DNA of 64,000 nt from JBAYDV01 sp041668045 (GCA_041668045.1 JBAYDV010000001.1:1-64000); one strand, 5' to 3'; shown: positions 1 to 9,261, counted from the stretch's first letter. A program made the numbers and translations. The notes: generated by a model from the sequence alone, not told the origin.

Positions 1-197
1 ACATTCTCAAATGAAACTTTTTTGGCTTTATATAATTCTATTAATTTTTTATAAGTCTTTATGGGAGTTGACCCTGTAGGTAAACCTAAAATAAATGGTC
101 TTTCTGGAGTTGGCTTAAACGCATTAATTCTATCGGCTACATAATTTGCAGCCCAATTAGCCATTTCATTAGGTGTTGGTTCAATAATTAATCTCAT
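1..197 (-). CDS. nagB: glucosamine-6-phosphate deaminase, N-terminal part
   Basis: Reading the minus strand from an ATG at 197 gives about 65 residues that follow the start of E. coli NagB closely (MRLI start, then INAFKPT and LGLPTGSTP). The family converts glucosamine-6-phosphate to fructose-6-phosphate and ammonia in the cytoplasm. The LPTGSTP loop is part of the phosphate/substrate pocket. The gene runs off the left edge of the window, so the catalytic residues further on cannot be checked. It starts 18 bases after the stop of recN and is probably the last visible gene of the trxB-to-nagB run. The assignment rests on my memory of the family sequence. Confidence 0.88.
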   Translation of the reverse strand, partial: MRLIIEPTPNEMANWAANYVADRINAFKPTPERPFILGLPTGSTPIKTYKKLIELYKAKKVSFEN

Positions 198-215
198 ATT
201 TTTGGGTATTATGTG

Positions 216-1823
216 TTAATAATTCTTCATTAATTCTTTAGCATTGACAAGGGCAGCATCAGTTAATTTAGCTCCACTTAACATTCTAGCCACTTCGCGT
301 TCTCTTTCCTCCTGGTTAAGTTTCTTTATATAAGTATGAGCTATATTATTATCATCCATCTCTTTATACACTAAATAATGTGCTCCTGCTTTACTAGCTA
401 TTTGCGGCAAATGTGTTATAGCGAAAATTTGCATGTTTTCAGCCATATTTCCTATCAAATTGCCCATTTTATCTGCTATTTTTCCTGACACTCCTGTATC
501 TATTTCATCAAATATCATTGTGGGCATATATGTCAAACCAGCCATAAGAGACTTCAAAGATAACATTATTCTGGAAAGTTCTCCTCCTGAGGCTACATTT
601 GATATACTATTTAAATTATAAGACCCATTTGCTGAAAATTTAAAATCTACTGTATCTTGCCCATTGACCGTTAAATTTTGTTTATCAGTTATGTCTATTC
701 TAAATGTAGCATATGGCATCTCTAGACTTCTAATTATCTCTTGAAGTTTACTAGAAAATATTGGAGCTATATCATGACGTTTTTTAGATAATCTGACAGA
801 AGCCTCGCGCATATCTGACATAGCATTTGAGACTTCTTTTTTTAATGATTCTAATTTTTCATTAGATATATCAGAAGTTTCTAATTCTGATGCCAAAGCA
901 TCTCTTATTTCTATAAGTTCCTCTACAGAAGTAACATTATGTTTTTTTTCTAAGGTATAAATAGTAGAAAGACGATTATCTACTTCTTCCAATCTTTGGG
1001 GAGATACAGATATAGAATCCGATAACTTATTTAATTCTGCATCAATATCATCAAGCTCATATTTACAAGAATCCAATCTATCTATAATACTTTGTAATGC
1101 AGGTAAATGCTCTGCTTCTTTTTCTAAAGGAGTAATAGCATCTTTAATCTGTTGAACTATTGAATGTTCGAATGGATTAATTGAATTTATGGATTCTTCT
1201 ATTCTTAATTTAATATTTTCTGCATTAGCTAGTTGTGTCTGCTCAGCTTCCAGCTTTTCAACTTCTTCAAGTTCCAACTTAGCTTCGACTAAATTCTGAT
1301 ATTGAAAAGTTTTAAAATCTTTTTCAGATTCTGATTTTCTTATTTTTTCTTCTAATTTCTTTAACTCAGATAATAAGAAATTATGTTTCTCAAATTTATT
1401 TCTAAAATCATGTAATTCTTTATCATCCTGAGCGAATTTATCTAAGACTGATAATCTAAATAATTCATCTGATAATTTAAGATGTTGATGTTGCTCGTGA
1501 ATATCTATAAATTTAGACGATAATTCTGACAAATAAGATATTTTTACTGGTTCATCGTTATAAAAAGCACGTGAACGACCAGAAGGAGAAATCACTCTCC
1601 TTAAAATTCTATCATCATCAAATTCAGCTTCTACTATGCAGTTTTTGGTGTCATCCATAAAGACAGAAGACTTGGATTTACCTCCTAATAATAATGAAAT
1701 AGCACCTAGTAATATTGATTTTCCAGCTCCTGTTTCTCCGGTTATAATAATTAACCCATCAGGAAATTCAATATCAAGAGACTTGATAAGCGCATAGTTT
1801 TCTATAGTTAATCTTTTAAGCAT
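216..1823 (-). CDS. recN: DNA repair protein RecN
   Basis: SMC-like ATPase that acts in recombinational repair of double-strand breaks. At 535 residues it has the usual family length. The N-terminal Walker A GETGAGKS lies at residues 29-36, a long charged coiled-coil region fills roughly 150-360, the ABC signature ASGGELSR is near 410, and the Walker B stretch MIFDEIDTG follows. The split head with a coiled coil between the two halves is diagnostic of RecN as opposed to RecF. Its start overlaps the end of coaBC by 16 bases, which suggests translational coupling within the trxB-bamD-rpoZ-coaBC-recN-nagB run. Confidence 0.96.
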   Translation of the reverse strand: MLKRLTIENYALIKSLDIEFPDGLIIITGETGAGKSILLGAISLLLGGKSKSSVFMDDTKNCIVEAEFDDDRILRRVISPSGRSRAFYNDEPVKISYLSELSSKFIDIHEQHQHLKLSDELFRLSVLDKFAQDDKELHDFRNKFEKHNFLLSELKKLEEKIRKSESEKDFKTFQYQNLVEAKLELEEVEKLEAEQTQLANAENIKLRIEESINSINPFEHSIVQQIKDAITPLEKEAEHLPALQSIIDRLDSCKYELDDIDAELNKLSDSISVSPQRLEEVDNRLSTIYTLEKKHNVTSVEELIEIRDALASELETSDISNEKLESLKKEVSNAMSDMREASVRLSKKRHDIAPIFSSKLQEIIRSLEMPYATFRIDITDKQNLTVNGQDTVDFKFSANGSYNLNSISNVASGGELSRIMLSLKSLMAGLTYMPTMIFDEIDTGVSGKIADKMGNLIGNMAENMQIFAITHLPQIASKAGAHYLVYKEMDDNNIAHTYIKKLNQEEREREVARMLSGAKLTDAALVNAKELMKNY

Positions 1824-3025
1824 GACATAAGTAAAAATTCTATATTATCAACTATATCTTCTGCCACTAGAGACTTAGATTTAAGAGGATATTCTTTCAC
1901 TTCATCATTATTTTTTATAATAGTAACCTTATTTGTATCAACAGCAAAACCTGCACCTTGATCTTTTAAGGAGTTTAATACTATCATATCAAGTTTTTTA
2001 TTAGAAAGTTTTTCCTTAGCATTAGATAGTTCATTATTTGTTTCTAGAGCAAACCCGACATGTATTACTCCATCTTTCTTGATACGTCCTAAAGACGCAG
2101 ATATATCTTCATTAGGAACTAAATCTAAAGACAACTTATTATGATTCTTTATCTTCTCTTCAGCTTTAATACTCGGTTTAAAATCTGATACAGCTGCACA
2201 CAATATGGCTACATCTACACCTGATTTATAAATATTTTTAGCTGCTTCTGACATCTGTGAAGCACTTGTTATATTTGTTATATGTACTCTAGGGTAATCT
2301 GTGTCAATATTTACGGGACCTAGTACCATTTCTACTATTGCTCCTCTATCAGATAAACTTTTGGCTATAGACATAGCCATTTTTCCAGAAGAGTAATTAG
2401 AGATAAAACGCACTGGATCGATTGATTCTCTAGTTGGACCTCCTGTTAAAAGAATTTTTTTTCCTTTTAGCGACCCATTTTTATTTAAAATGGAAATAAC
2501 ATGATTAAGAATTTTAGATGGCTCTTCCATCCTTCCTTTACCTATTAAGCCACTAGCTAATTCTCCAGACTCAGGTTCAATAATCTTGACTCCTCTTTTC
2601 TCTAATATATTTAAGTTTTCTTGGATAATTTGACTAGCATACATATCCAAATCCATAGCAGGTGCTATAACTACTGGACACCTTGCAGATAGATATGTCG
2701 TAAGTAGCAGATTATCTGCTATTCCAGCTACCATTTTTGAAATTGTATTGGCAGATGCTGGTGCTATAAGATATAAATCTGCCCATATTCCTAATTTCAC
2801 GTGAGAATTCCATTCTCCGTTTTCAGGATTAAAAAAATCTACTAATATAGGATTTCCCGATAAAGTAGATAAAGTAAGTGGTGTTATAAATTTTTTAGAC
2901 ATTGGAGTCATCACCACTTTAACTTCTGCTCCAACCTTTACAAGGGCACGTATTAGTATTGCAGCTTTATAGGCAGCAATGCTGCCTGTAACACCTAGTA
3001 ATATATGTTTACCCTTTAATGACAT
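1808..3025 (-). CDS. coaBC: bifunctional phosphopantothenoylcysteine decarboxylase / phosphopantothenate-cysteine ligase
   Basis: Catalyses two consecutive steps of coenzyme A synthesis: joining cysteine to 4'-phosphopantothenate (C-terminal CoaB half) and decarboxylating the product (N-terminal flavin-binding CoaC half). His75 falls where the catalytic His75 of E. coli CoaC lies. The usual PxMN motif is present as PAMD (residues 122-125), so Asp replaces the motif Asn; I believe this variant is common in Bacteroidota but could not check it. The C-terminal half starts near residue 185 with KKILLTGGPTRE and contains AAVSDFKP. It lies 6 bases after rpoZ and overlaps recN. Confidence 0.95.
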   Translation of the reverse strand: MSLKGKHILLGVTGSIAAYKAAILIRALVKVGAEVKVVMTPMSKKFITPLTLSTLSGNPILVDFFNPENGEWNSHVKLGIWADLYLIAPASANTISKMVAGIADNLLLTTYLSARCPVVIAPAMDLDMYASQIIQENLNILEKRGVKIIEPESGELASGLIGKGRMEEPSKILNHVISILNKNGSLKGKKILLTGGPTRESIDPVRFISNYSSGKMAMSIAKSLSDRGAIVEMVLGPVNIDTDYPRVHITNITSASQMSEAAKNIYKSGVDVAILCAAVSDFKPSIKAEEKIKNHNKLSLDLVPNEDISASLGRIKKDGVIHVGFALETNNELSNAKEKLSNKKLDMIVLNSLKDQGAGFAVDTNKVTIIKNNDEVKEYPLKSKSLVAEDIVDNIEFLLMSCLKD

Positions 3026-3031
3026 AATATA

Positions 3032-3382
3032 TTATTCTTCAGCTATTCTATAATATATCTCATCGTTTTCAAATTCATTAATAGCTTTTAATGTTGGTTT
3101 TGGCTGTTGTTCGTAGTGCTTAGAAATCTCTATTTGTTCTCTATTTTCAAATGTTTCTTCAAGAGTTTCCGCATAATTAGAAAATTCCTCTAATTTTTTA
3201 CTAAGTTCTTGCTTTTCCGATACAGATATTTGGTTAGCTCTTTTAGCAATAATCATAACAGACTCATAGATATTTCCTGTTTTTTCAGCAAAATCTACTA
3301 AATCTCTTGTTCTTGTATTACTATCAACTGGTATTCTTTTCTTCTCTTCTACTGGAGTCTCGTTCATCTCGTTCTTTTCCAT
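3032..3382 (-). CDS. rpoZ: RNA polymerase omega subunit, Bacteroidota type
   Basis: Small protein of 116 residues resembling the Bacteroidota omega subunit: TRDLVDFAEKTGN, YESVMIIAKRANQIS and ENREQIEISKHYE are the recognisable blocks. Omega helps beta' fold and assemble into RNA polymerase. The family is often annotated as hypothetical because it diverges from E. coli RpoZ. The first 25 residues are a charged, poorly conserved extension. It sits between bamD (21 bases upstream) and coaBC (6 bases downstream), a neighbourhood I recall from other Bacteroidales. Confidence 0.88.
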   Translation of the reverse strand: MEKNEMNETPVEEKKRIPVDSNTRTRDLVDFAEKTGNIYESVMIIAKRANQISVSEKQELSKKLEEFSNYAETLEETFENREQIEISKHYEQQPKPTLKAINEFENDEIYYRIAEE

Positions 3383-3403
3383 TATATTTAATTTTTACTG
3401 TTT

Positions 3404-4192
3404 CTAATCTAAAAATTTTTGTATTTTTTCAAAAAGATTATCTAATTCTTTTCTATATTTTGAATCGGGATATTCTCCGACAAAATTATAATAATCATCA
3501 GAGAAAATCATATATCTCTCTTTTTGTTTACTTTTAACACTATTTAATGCATATTTATATGCAGACATCGCAGTATAATATAGAATATCTTCTCTATATA
3601 TATTTTCTGCATTTTCTTTTAATACATTTTTTAACGCATAATGAGCAGATTTATATTCTTCGATTGTATAATATAATTTCGCAGATTCATACTGCTTTGT
3701 ATCTAATCGTTTATCTAAATCTTCTAAAATTTTCAAACATTCTGCCTTATATTTCGAATTTGGATTTTCTGAAATATACTGAGAAATTACATTGATTGTT
3801 TTATAAGTAGGAGTCTGGTCTAACTGATATCTATAAGTCTCGTTATATAAACATTGTATTCTTAAATATGCTGCTTTATCAGCAAACGGACTTCTTGGAT
3901 ACGTATTAATAAAGGTTTCAAAACAAGGTTCTGCATTACTAAGATCTCTATCTTTATAATGAGCATATCCAGTATAAAACTGAACTGTATCATCTTGAGG
4001 TGTCCCGTTCATAGGTAATTGAAGAGACTCAAAAAGTGCAGCTGCTTTAGCATATTTACCTGCATTAAAAAAATCAAATGCTCCTTTATATTTTGCTTCA
4101 ATATCTGTCGATTCTTGAAGAGCTTGATATTGACTAGAACATGAAGCTAAAAGTAAAGCTAAAAAGCTTATTAGTGTTAATTTATATTTCAT
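3404..4192 (-). CDS. bamD: outer membrane assembly lipoprotein BamD
   Basis: Lipoprotein of the BAM complex that inserts beta-barrel proteins into the outer membrane. The chosen ATG at 4192 gives a clean lipoprotein signal: MKYKL, a hydrophobic core and the lipobox LLASC. A TTG six codons upstream would keep the frame open but lengthens the signal needlessly. The mature part is helical TPR-like repeats; the block DKAAYLRIQCLY and the repeated GEYPDSKY/NPNSKY turns are typical of BamD. It follows trxB by 18 bases and precedes rpoZ by 21. Confidence 0.92.
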   Translation of the reverse strand: MKYKLTLISFLALLLASCSSQYQALQESTDIEAKYKGAFDFFNAGKYAKAAALFESLQLPMNGTPQDDTVQFYTGYAHYKDRDLSNAEPCFETFINTYPRSPFADKAAYLRIQCLYNETYRYQLDQTPTYKTINVISQYISENPNSKYKAECLKILEDLDKRLDTKQYESAKLYYTIEEYKSAHYALKNVLKENAENIYREDILYYTAMSAYKYALNSVKSKQKERYMIFSDDYYNFVGEYPDSKYRKELDNLFEKIQKFLD

Positions 4193-4210
4193 TATGCCTT
4201 TAGTATTCAA

Positions 4211-5137
4211 TTATTCTGCCAAGAATCTTTCAGCATCGATAGCAGCTATGCAACCTGAACCTGCTGCCGTTATAGCTTGTCTATAATGAGGATCTTGAAC
4301 GTCGCCAGCAGCGAAAAAACCAGGTACATTAGTTTTAGAACTAGCTCCCTGAGTTTTAATATAACCATTGGAGTCAACATCAACCCATTTACTTACTAAT
4401 TCTGAATTAGGATGATGTCCTATTGCCAAAAAGAATCCATCTACATCGATATTAAATTCTTCTCCGTTGCTTCTTTTTAATGCTACACCTGTCACTCCCA
4501 TCATATTTCCAAGAACTTCTTTAGTGTTACATTGCCATAGAATCTCTATATTTTTGGTTTTATTAACTTTTTCTTGCATAGCTTTAGATGCACGTAAAAC
4601 ATCTCTTCTTACTATCATATAGACTTTACTGCATATGCCAGCTAGGTAGGTCGCTTCTTCGCAAGCTGTGTCTCCACCACCTACTACGGCGACTTTTTTA
4701 CCTTTATAGAAAAAACCATCACATGTAGCACAAGCTGAAACTCCCTGGCCTTTGAATTTTTCTTCACTTTCGAGACCTAAATATTTCGCAGTAGCTCCTG
4801 TTGTATAGATAATAGAATCTGCCAAAATATTTTTTTCTCCATCCACCTCTACTTTAAAAGGTCTTTCTGATAAATCAAGTTTAGAAACTACTCCAAATCT
4901 AACATCTACGCTAAATCTGAGAGCTTGCTTCTTTAAATCATCCATTAAAGCATTGCCGGTAATTCCATCAGGATATCCAGGAAAATTATCTATATCTGTA
5001 GTAGTAGTTAACTGTCCTCCTGGCTGTATTCCTTCTATCAAGACAGGATTAAGATTAGCTCTTGCAGCGTAAATAGCAGCCGTATATCCAGCAGGGCCAC
5101 TACCTATTATTAAACATTTTATTCTTTCTTCACTCAT
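4211..5137 (-). CDS. trxB: thioredoxin reductase
   Basis: NADPH-dependent flavoenzyme that reduces thioredoxin in the cytoplasm. At 308 residues it has the usual length. The FAD-binding GSGPAGYTA is at residues 13-21, the redox-active CATC lies at 136-139, the NADPH-binding GGGDTA is near 155, and the C-terminal FAD contact GCIAAIDAE is present. It appears to be the first gene of a co-directional run: a TATATTTG -7 element lies 18 bases upstream of its start codon, in the gap before the signalling gene. Confidence 0.97.
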   Translation of the reverse strand: MSEERIKCLIIGSGPAGYTAAIYAARANLNPVLIEGIQPGGQLTTTTDIDNFPGYPDGITGNALMDDLKKQALRFSVDVRFGVVSKLDLSERPFKVEVDGEKNILADSIIYTTGATAKYLGLESEEKFKGQGVSACATCDGFFYKGKKVAVVGGGDTACEEATYLAGICSKVYMIVRRDVLRASKAMQEKVNKTKNIEILWQCNTKEVLGNMMGVTGVALKRSNGEEFNIDVDGFFLAIGHHPNSELVSKWVDVDSNGYIKTQGASSKTNVPGFFAAGDVQDPHYRQAITAAGSGCIAAIDAERFLAE

Positions 5138-5155
5138 GTTATTAAAATATAATTA

Positions 5156-5163
5156 CAAATATA
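5156..5163 (-). promoter_or_regulatory. -7 promoter element upstream of trxB
   Basis: On the minus strand these bases read TATATTTG, a perfect match to the Bacteroidota -7 consensus TAnnTTTG, 18 bases from the trxB ATG. No TTTG is seen at the matching -33 distance, so only the proximal element is supported. Confidence 0.5.
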
Positions 5164-5176
5164 AGGTTTTTTTAAT

Positions 5177-6424
5177 TTATTCTGATAAATATCTACTAAT
5201 CATACTTTTTAATATAGGGATATCTATGGGTTTAGATAAAAAATCGTTACAGCCTGCTTCTATAGCCTGCTCTTTATCCGATTCAAAAGCAAAAGCAGTT
5301 ACTGCTATTATTGGTACACTATCAGATTCCATTCGTATCAAACGTGTAGCTTCTAGTCCTCCCATTTCTGGCATTTTCATATCCATCAATATAATATCAG
5401 GTTTGACTTCTGAGAATAGACGAACAGCTTCCATGCCATTTACTGCTCTTACTAATTTATATTTTTTTCTTAATATGATATTAAGTAAATCATAATTATT
5501 ATCTATATCTTCAGCTATGAGTATTGTTTTTTTATCGTCCATAAAATATTTATTATTTTCAAAATTCTCAATATCTTTATATTCTTCTAAGTAATTTTTT
5601 TTTGAAGAACTATTATTGCTTATTTTAGAAATACCTATAATCGTATTCGAATTCTTCTTTGTTACAGAATTTCTTATTAAAATACTTGTATCTACAAATA
5701 TAGATATATCATTTTGATTTCTAAAACGAGATGTAAAATTATCCTCTGTTTTTTTTCCTGATAACAAATTCTTAAATGCATTAAGAGCTATAGGTACATC
5801 ATTAGCATTCATTTTATCTAAAATATCATTTAATTTATAATAGTAACTAAATCCTATTTCTTTTAAAAGAATACTATTACATATATCAACATCAAATTTT
5901 ATATCTTCGGTTTCTGGGTCATAATTCCATAAAAGAGAACTTTTATCTCCTAAAACTAGTTGTAATTTAGCTAATGCTTCATTTAGATTATTTTCAGTAA
6001 TAAAAAGATCTGTTATATCCATTATAATACCTATGATAACTGGAGTCCCACTTTCTTTAGATACTCTCCATCTGATACTGAAAACTTTTTTACCTTTTAA
6101 TTGATCAGTTATACTTACAGTTGATTCATAAATAATATCCACTCGTTGATCAAGAACTGCCATGTTCCATTGGCTAATTAAATTGTCTCGATCTGTACTA
6201 TCTAAAAGATTAAGAGCTTTATGTAGTTTATCTTCATTCTCATCTGGTTCTAAAAGTAATGGGTCATTAATAAGATTATTAAAATTATCTGATAAATACC
6301 AATTATTATTATCTATATCAAACTGTATATAAACTTCATTCCCTAGAACAAACATATTGTCCCATCTGATATTTCTTTCTTTAATATCTATTTTATTATT
6401 AAAATCAGAAGTTATATCTTCCAT
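5177..6424 (-). CDS. PAS-like / response-regulator receiver protein, C-terminal part after a frameshift
   Basis: 415 residues from the first ATG. The last 120 residues are a response-regulator receiver domain: acidic pocket IAEDID, phospho-acceptor Asp in ILMDMKMPEMGG, the conserved Thr in AVTAFAF and Lys in LSKPID. The part before it looks like two degenerate PAS domains; an MDITD ending is a typical PAS end. There is no histidine-kinase core (no H-box or ATPase motifs) and no DNA-binding output, so it could be a phospho-relay partner or a remnant of a hybrid kinase. The frame stays open upstream of this ATG to a run of 11 A, where it joins the N-terminal fragment at 6541-6759. The whole gene is probably 5177-6759. 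Confidence 0.8.
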   Translation of the reverse strand: MEDITSDFNNKIDIKERNIRWDNMFVLGNEVYIQFDIDNNNWYLSDNFNNLINDPLLLEPDENEDKLHKALNLLDSTDRDNLISQWNMAVLDQRVDIIYESTVSITDQLKGKKVFSIRWRVSKESGTPVIIGIIMDITDLFITENNLNEALAKLQLVLGDKSSLLWNYDPETEDIKFDVDICNSILLKEIGFSYYYKLNDILDKMNANDVPIALNAFKNLLSGKKTEDNFTSRFRNQNDISIFVDTSILIRNSVTKKNSNTIIGISKISNNSSSKKNYLEEYKDIENFENNKYFMDDKKTILIAEDIDNNYDLLNIILRKKYKLVRAVNGMEAVRLFSEVKPDIILMDMKMPEMGGLEATRLIRMESDSVPIIAVTAFAFESDKEQAIEAGCNDFLSKPIDIPILKSMISRYLSE

Positions 6425-6540
6425 ACTAACATAATATCTTACATCTTTATAAATGTAAGGTGAGAATGTAAACTGGATATAATAATTTTTAATAAGTCGT
6501 TTAAAAGGAACGTTTTTACTAAAATCTCCAGACTCTTTAT

Positions 6541-6759
6541 TTAAGATAAGTTTGACTCTAACATCTTTTTTTTTTTAAGATTCTCTTTTTGCTCAGAAGA
6601 AAGCAAGGTCTCATTAAAAAAAGAGAAGTTTTCTTTTTCTAATTTACTCAGTTTATACTTATCTGTATAAGTATTTTTAAATATTATTTCCCCTCTACTA
6701 TTAAGTAATAATATTCCTGTATGTATTTTATTTAAAATATTGAAATCATTATTTTTCAT
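6541..6759 (-). pseudogene. N-terminal PAS fragment of the receiver protein, frameshifted
   Basis: 72 codons from an ATG at 6759. The first 60 or so read like the start of a PAS domain (GILLLNSRGEIIFKN). The frame ends shortly after a run of 11 A (minus strand, 6566-6576). One extra A, or loss of two, would move the ribosome into the downstream frame, which is open without a stop and continues PAS-like sequence into the receiver protein at 5177-6424, giving 527 residues with one added A. It may be a real inactivating mutation, slippage-dependent expression, or a sequencing error in the homopolymer. Confidence 0.7.
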
Positions 6760-6831
6760 CTCTTCTTTTTCACTATTTACAAAGATAGATAAAAATAATA
6801 ATAGATTTACATATTTTTTTGTACTTTTGCT

Positions 6832-6839
6832 TAGTTTAA
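6832..6839 (+). promoter_or_regulatory. -7 promoter element of the sugar transporter gene
   Basis: TACTTTTG fits the Bacteroidota -7 consensus TAnnTTTG and is followed by C as in many such promoters. It lies 18 bases before the ATG at 6858. No clear -33 TTTG is visible at the usual distance. Confidence 0.5.
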
Positions 6840-6857
6840 AAATTAATATTTAACCCA

Positions 6858-8204
6858 ATGACAAATACAAAAAACAGTAACATCTTACCTATTATAATGA
6901 TGTTTTTTCTGTTCGCGATGATTTCATTCGTAACAGGCCTATCCAACCCTATGGGGGTAATCGTAAAAAATCAACCAGGAATCGCAAACTGGATGTCTCA
7001 ACTTGGTAATTTTGCTAATTTTATTGCTTATCTTTTCATGGGAATTCCGGCTGGTATTATTCTTAAGAAAAAAGGATATAAATTTACAGCACTAATGGCT
7101 ATTGCTATAGGAATTACCGGAGTAGGTTTACAATTAGTCTCTGCTAATATGACATATGCGCAAGGAGATAACTTTACACCAATTTTTGTTGTATACCTAT
7201 TCGGAGCTTTAGTATCAGGTTTTTCAATGTGTATGTTAAACACTGTAGTAAATCCTATGCTTAACATTTTAGGAGGAGGAGGAAATAAAGGAAACCAATT
7301 AATTCAATTTGGTGGCACTTTAAATTCTTTATCAGCTACTATAGTCCCTATCCTTGGTGGTTATCTTATAGGTAATGCAGCTAAAGCTACATTAAAAGAT
7401 GCTACCCCTGCTTTACTAATAGCTATTGCTATATTTGTAACAGCTTTTATAGTATTAAGCTTTGTTAAAATTCCTGAGCCTCATTTAGTTAACAATAACA
7501 AGAATAAGAGTACAACTAAAGATCCTCATAGCGCACTTTCTTTCCGCCATTTTATTTTAGGTATTATAGCTATTTTCTTTTATGTAGGTATAGAAGTTGG
7601 TATTCCTAACTTTATCAATTTGTTTTTAACTAATGCTAAAGATGCAGCCTTAACTCCTGGTATGGGTTTAGATGCTGGAACCGCAGGTATAGTAGTTGGA
7701 ACATATTGGTTATTAATGCTTGTTGGTCGTCTTTTAGGTGGTATCCTGGGAGGTAAATTCTCTGCAAGAGCACAATTATCTTTTGTAGCATCATTAGCTA
7801 TTATATTTATAGTCGCAGGTATATTTATTTCACCTGATGTAAAAGCACAAATGCCAGTTTTTTCAACATCTAATGGATTTGGATTACAAACAGTACCTTT
7901 CTCAGTAATGTTATTCGCTTTATGTGGATTATGCACATCTATTATGTGGGGAGGAATATTTAATATAGCTGTTGAAGGTTTAGGAAAATATACAGAAATG
8001 GCTTCTGGAATATTTATGGTAATGGTTTGCGGAGGAGGAGTTCTTCCTGTAATCCAAGGTAGAATAGCAGATATAACTAATAGTTATCTATCATCTTATT
8101 GGGTAATAGTAGCTGCTCTTCTTTATCTACTTTACTATGGTTTAATAGGTCATAAAAATGTAAATACTGATATTGATACATCAATATCTAAAATTGAAAA
8201 ATAA
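6858..8204 (+). CDS. FHS-family glucose/galactose-type MFS transporter
   Basis: 448 residues with about 12 hydrophobic segments across the length, as in the fucose:proton symporter (FHS) branch of the major facilitator superfamily. Recognisable family blocks are FVTGLSNP in the first helix, FMGIPAGIILKKKGYK after helix 2, and CMLNTVVNPMLN in the middle, resembling GluP-type glucose/galactose transporters. The gene is followed within 7 bases by a ROK-family sugar kinase, so the pair probably takes up and phosphorylates a hexose. The exact sugar cannot be read from sequence. Confidence 0.9.
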   Translation: MTNTKNSNILPIIMMFFLFAMISFVTGLSNPMGVIVKNQPGIANWMSQLGNFANFIAYLFMGIPAGIILKKKGYKFTALMAIAIGITGVGLQLVSANMTYAQGDNFTPIFVVYLFGALVSGFSMCMLNTVVNPMLNILGGGGNKGNQLIQFGGTLNSLSATIVPILGGYLIGNAAKATLKDATPALLIAIAIFVTAFIVLSFVKIPEPHLVNNNKNKSTTKDPHSALSFRHFILGIIAIFFYVGIEVGIPNFINLFLTNAKDAALTPGMGLDAGTAGIVVGTYWLLMLVGRLLGGILGGKFSARAQLSFVASLAIIFIVAGIFISPDVKAQMPVFSTSNGFGLQTVPFSVMLFALCGLCTSIMWGGIFNIAVEGLGKYTEMASGIFMVMVCGGGVLPVIQGRIADITNSYLSSYWVIVAALLYLLYYGLIGHKNVNTDIDTSISKIEK

Positions 8205-8211
8205 ATTAATT

Positions 8212-9183
8212 ATGGAAGAAGCACTAGTAATAGGTATTGACGTAGGAGGTCAATCAACTAAAATAGGAGTTATAGATATTCAAGGTAACATCAAGGCTCA
8301 AAGTGTTATATCATCATTACAAGAAGATATAAACAGCTACATGGAGGATCTAACAAAAGCTATTAAAGCATTAATTGCTAAAACTGGTAAAATAAGTCAG
8401 TTTAAAGGCATAGGTATTGGAGCCCCTAATGGAAATTATTATAAAGGAACAATTGATTCTGCTCCTAATCTTAAATGGGCACATGACCCACAAGGAAACC
8501 CTCTAGAAATTCAACTTTCAGAAATGATTAAAGACCAAATAGGTCTTCCAACCGTCGTTACTAACGATGCAAATGCAGCTGCTGTCGGTGAAATGACCTA
8601 TGGTGCTGCCAAAGGTATGAAGAATTTCATAATGATTACTCTTGGGACTGGTGTCGGTAGTGGAATCGTTATAGATGGTAAGGTAGTATATGGACATGAT
8701 GGTTTCGCAGGAGAACTTGGACATACTACTATAATAAGAGATGGAAGACAATGTGCATGTGGAAAAAAAGGTTGTCTTGAAACTTATACATCTGCAATGG
8801 GAGTAGCTCGTACTGCCAAAGAAAAACTTAATAATAGCTCGATTCCTAGTATCTTAAGAGATATTGATATAGATAGCATTTCATCAAAAGATGTATATGA
8901 TGCTGCTAAAAAAGGTGATAAATTAGCTATTGAAATTTTTGATTATACTGCGAAACTATTAGGTCAGGCATTTGCTGATTTCGTAGCATTCAGTGCACCA
9001 GAGGCTATAGTACTTTTCGGAGGTCTTGCTAGATCTAAAGAATTTCTAGAGGAGCCTATATTAAAGTATATGAATGAAAATTTATTAGGCATTTGGAAAA
9101 ATAAGATTCAATTGAAATTTTCTCTTTTGAAAGATTCAGATGCAGCTATTCTAGGTGCTGGAGCATTGGCTTGGGATCTATAA
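8212..9183 (+). CDS. ROK-family glucokinase
   Basis: Cytoplasmic sugar kinase of the ROK family. From the ATG at 8212, 7 bases after the transporter stop, the protein has 323 residues; an upstream in-frame ATG at 8173 lies inside the transporter gene and is not preferred. The N-terminal phosphate-binding loop is IDVGGQSTK, the GTGVGSGIV glycine-rich block is near residue 140, and the ROK zinc site is CACGKKGCLE. ELGHTT supplies the His of the zinc site. Glucose is the likely substrate by context and family, but other hexoses are possible. Confidence 0.9.
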   Translation: MEEALVIGIDVGGQSTKIGVIDIQGNIKAQSVISSLQEDINSYMEDLTKAIKALIAKTGKISQFKGIGIGAPNGNYYKGTIDSAPNLKWAHDPQGNPLEIQLSEMIKDQIGLPTVVTNDANAAAVGEMTYGAAKGMKNFIMITLGTGVGSGIVIDGKVVYGHDGFAGELGHTTIIRDGRQCACGKKGCLETYTSAMGVARTAKEKLNNSSIPSILRDIDIDSISSKDVYDAAKKGDKLAIEIFDYTAKLLGQAFADFVAFSAPEAIVLFGGLARSKEFLEEPILKYMNENLLGIWKNKIQLKFSLLKDSDAAILGAGALAWDL

Positions 9184-9200
9184 AGAATAGTTATATTTAT

Positions 9201-9238
9201 AAAAAAAGATGTGTCAATATTATGGCACATCTTTTTTT
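9201..9238 (+). terminator. bidirectional intrinsic terminator between the sugar kinase gene and dnaG
   Basis: A 13-bp inverted repeat (AAAAAAAGATGTG at 9201-9213 with its complement at 9226-9238) encloses a 12-base loop. T-runs flank both sides, so it can end transcription of the plus-strand kinase gene and the minus-strand dnaG gene that converge here. Confidence 0.8.
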
Positions 9239-9261
9239 ATATTAATTAATTTATATAAAGT

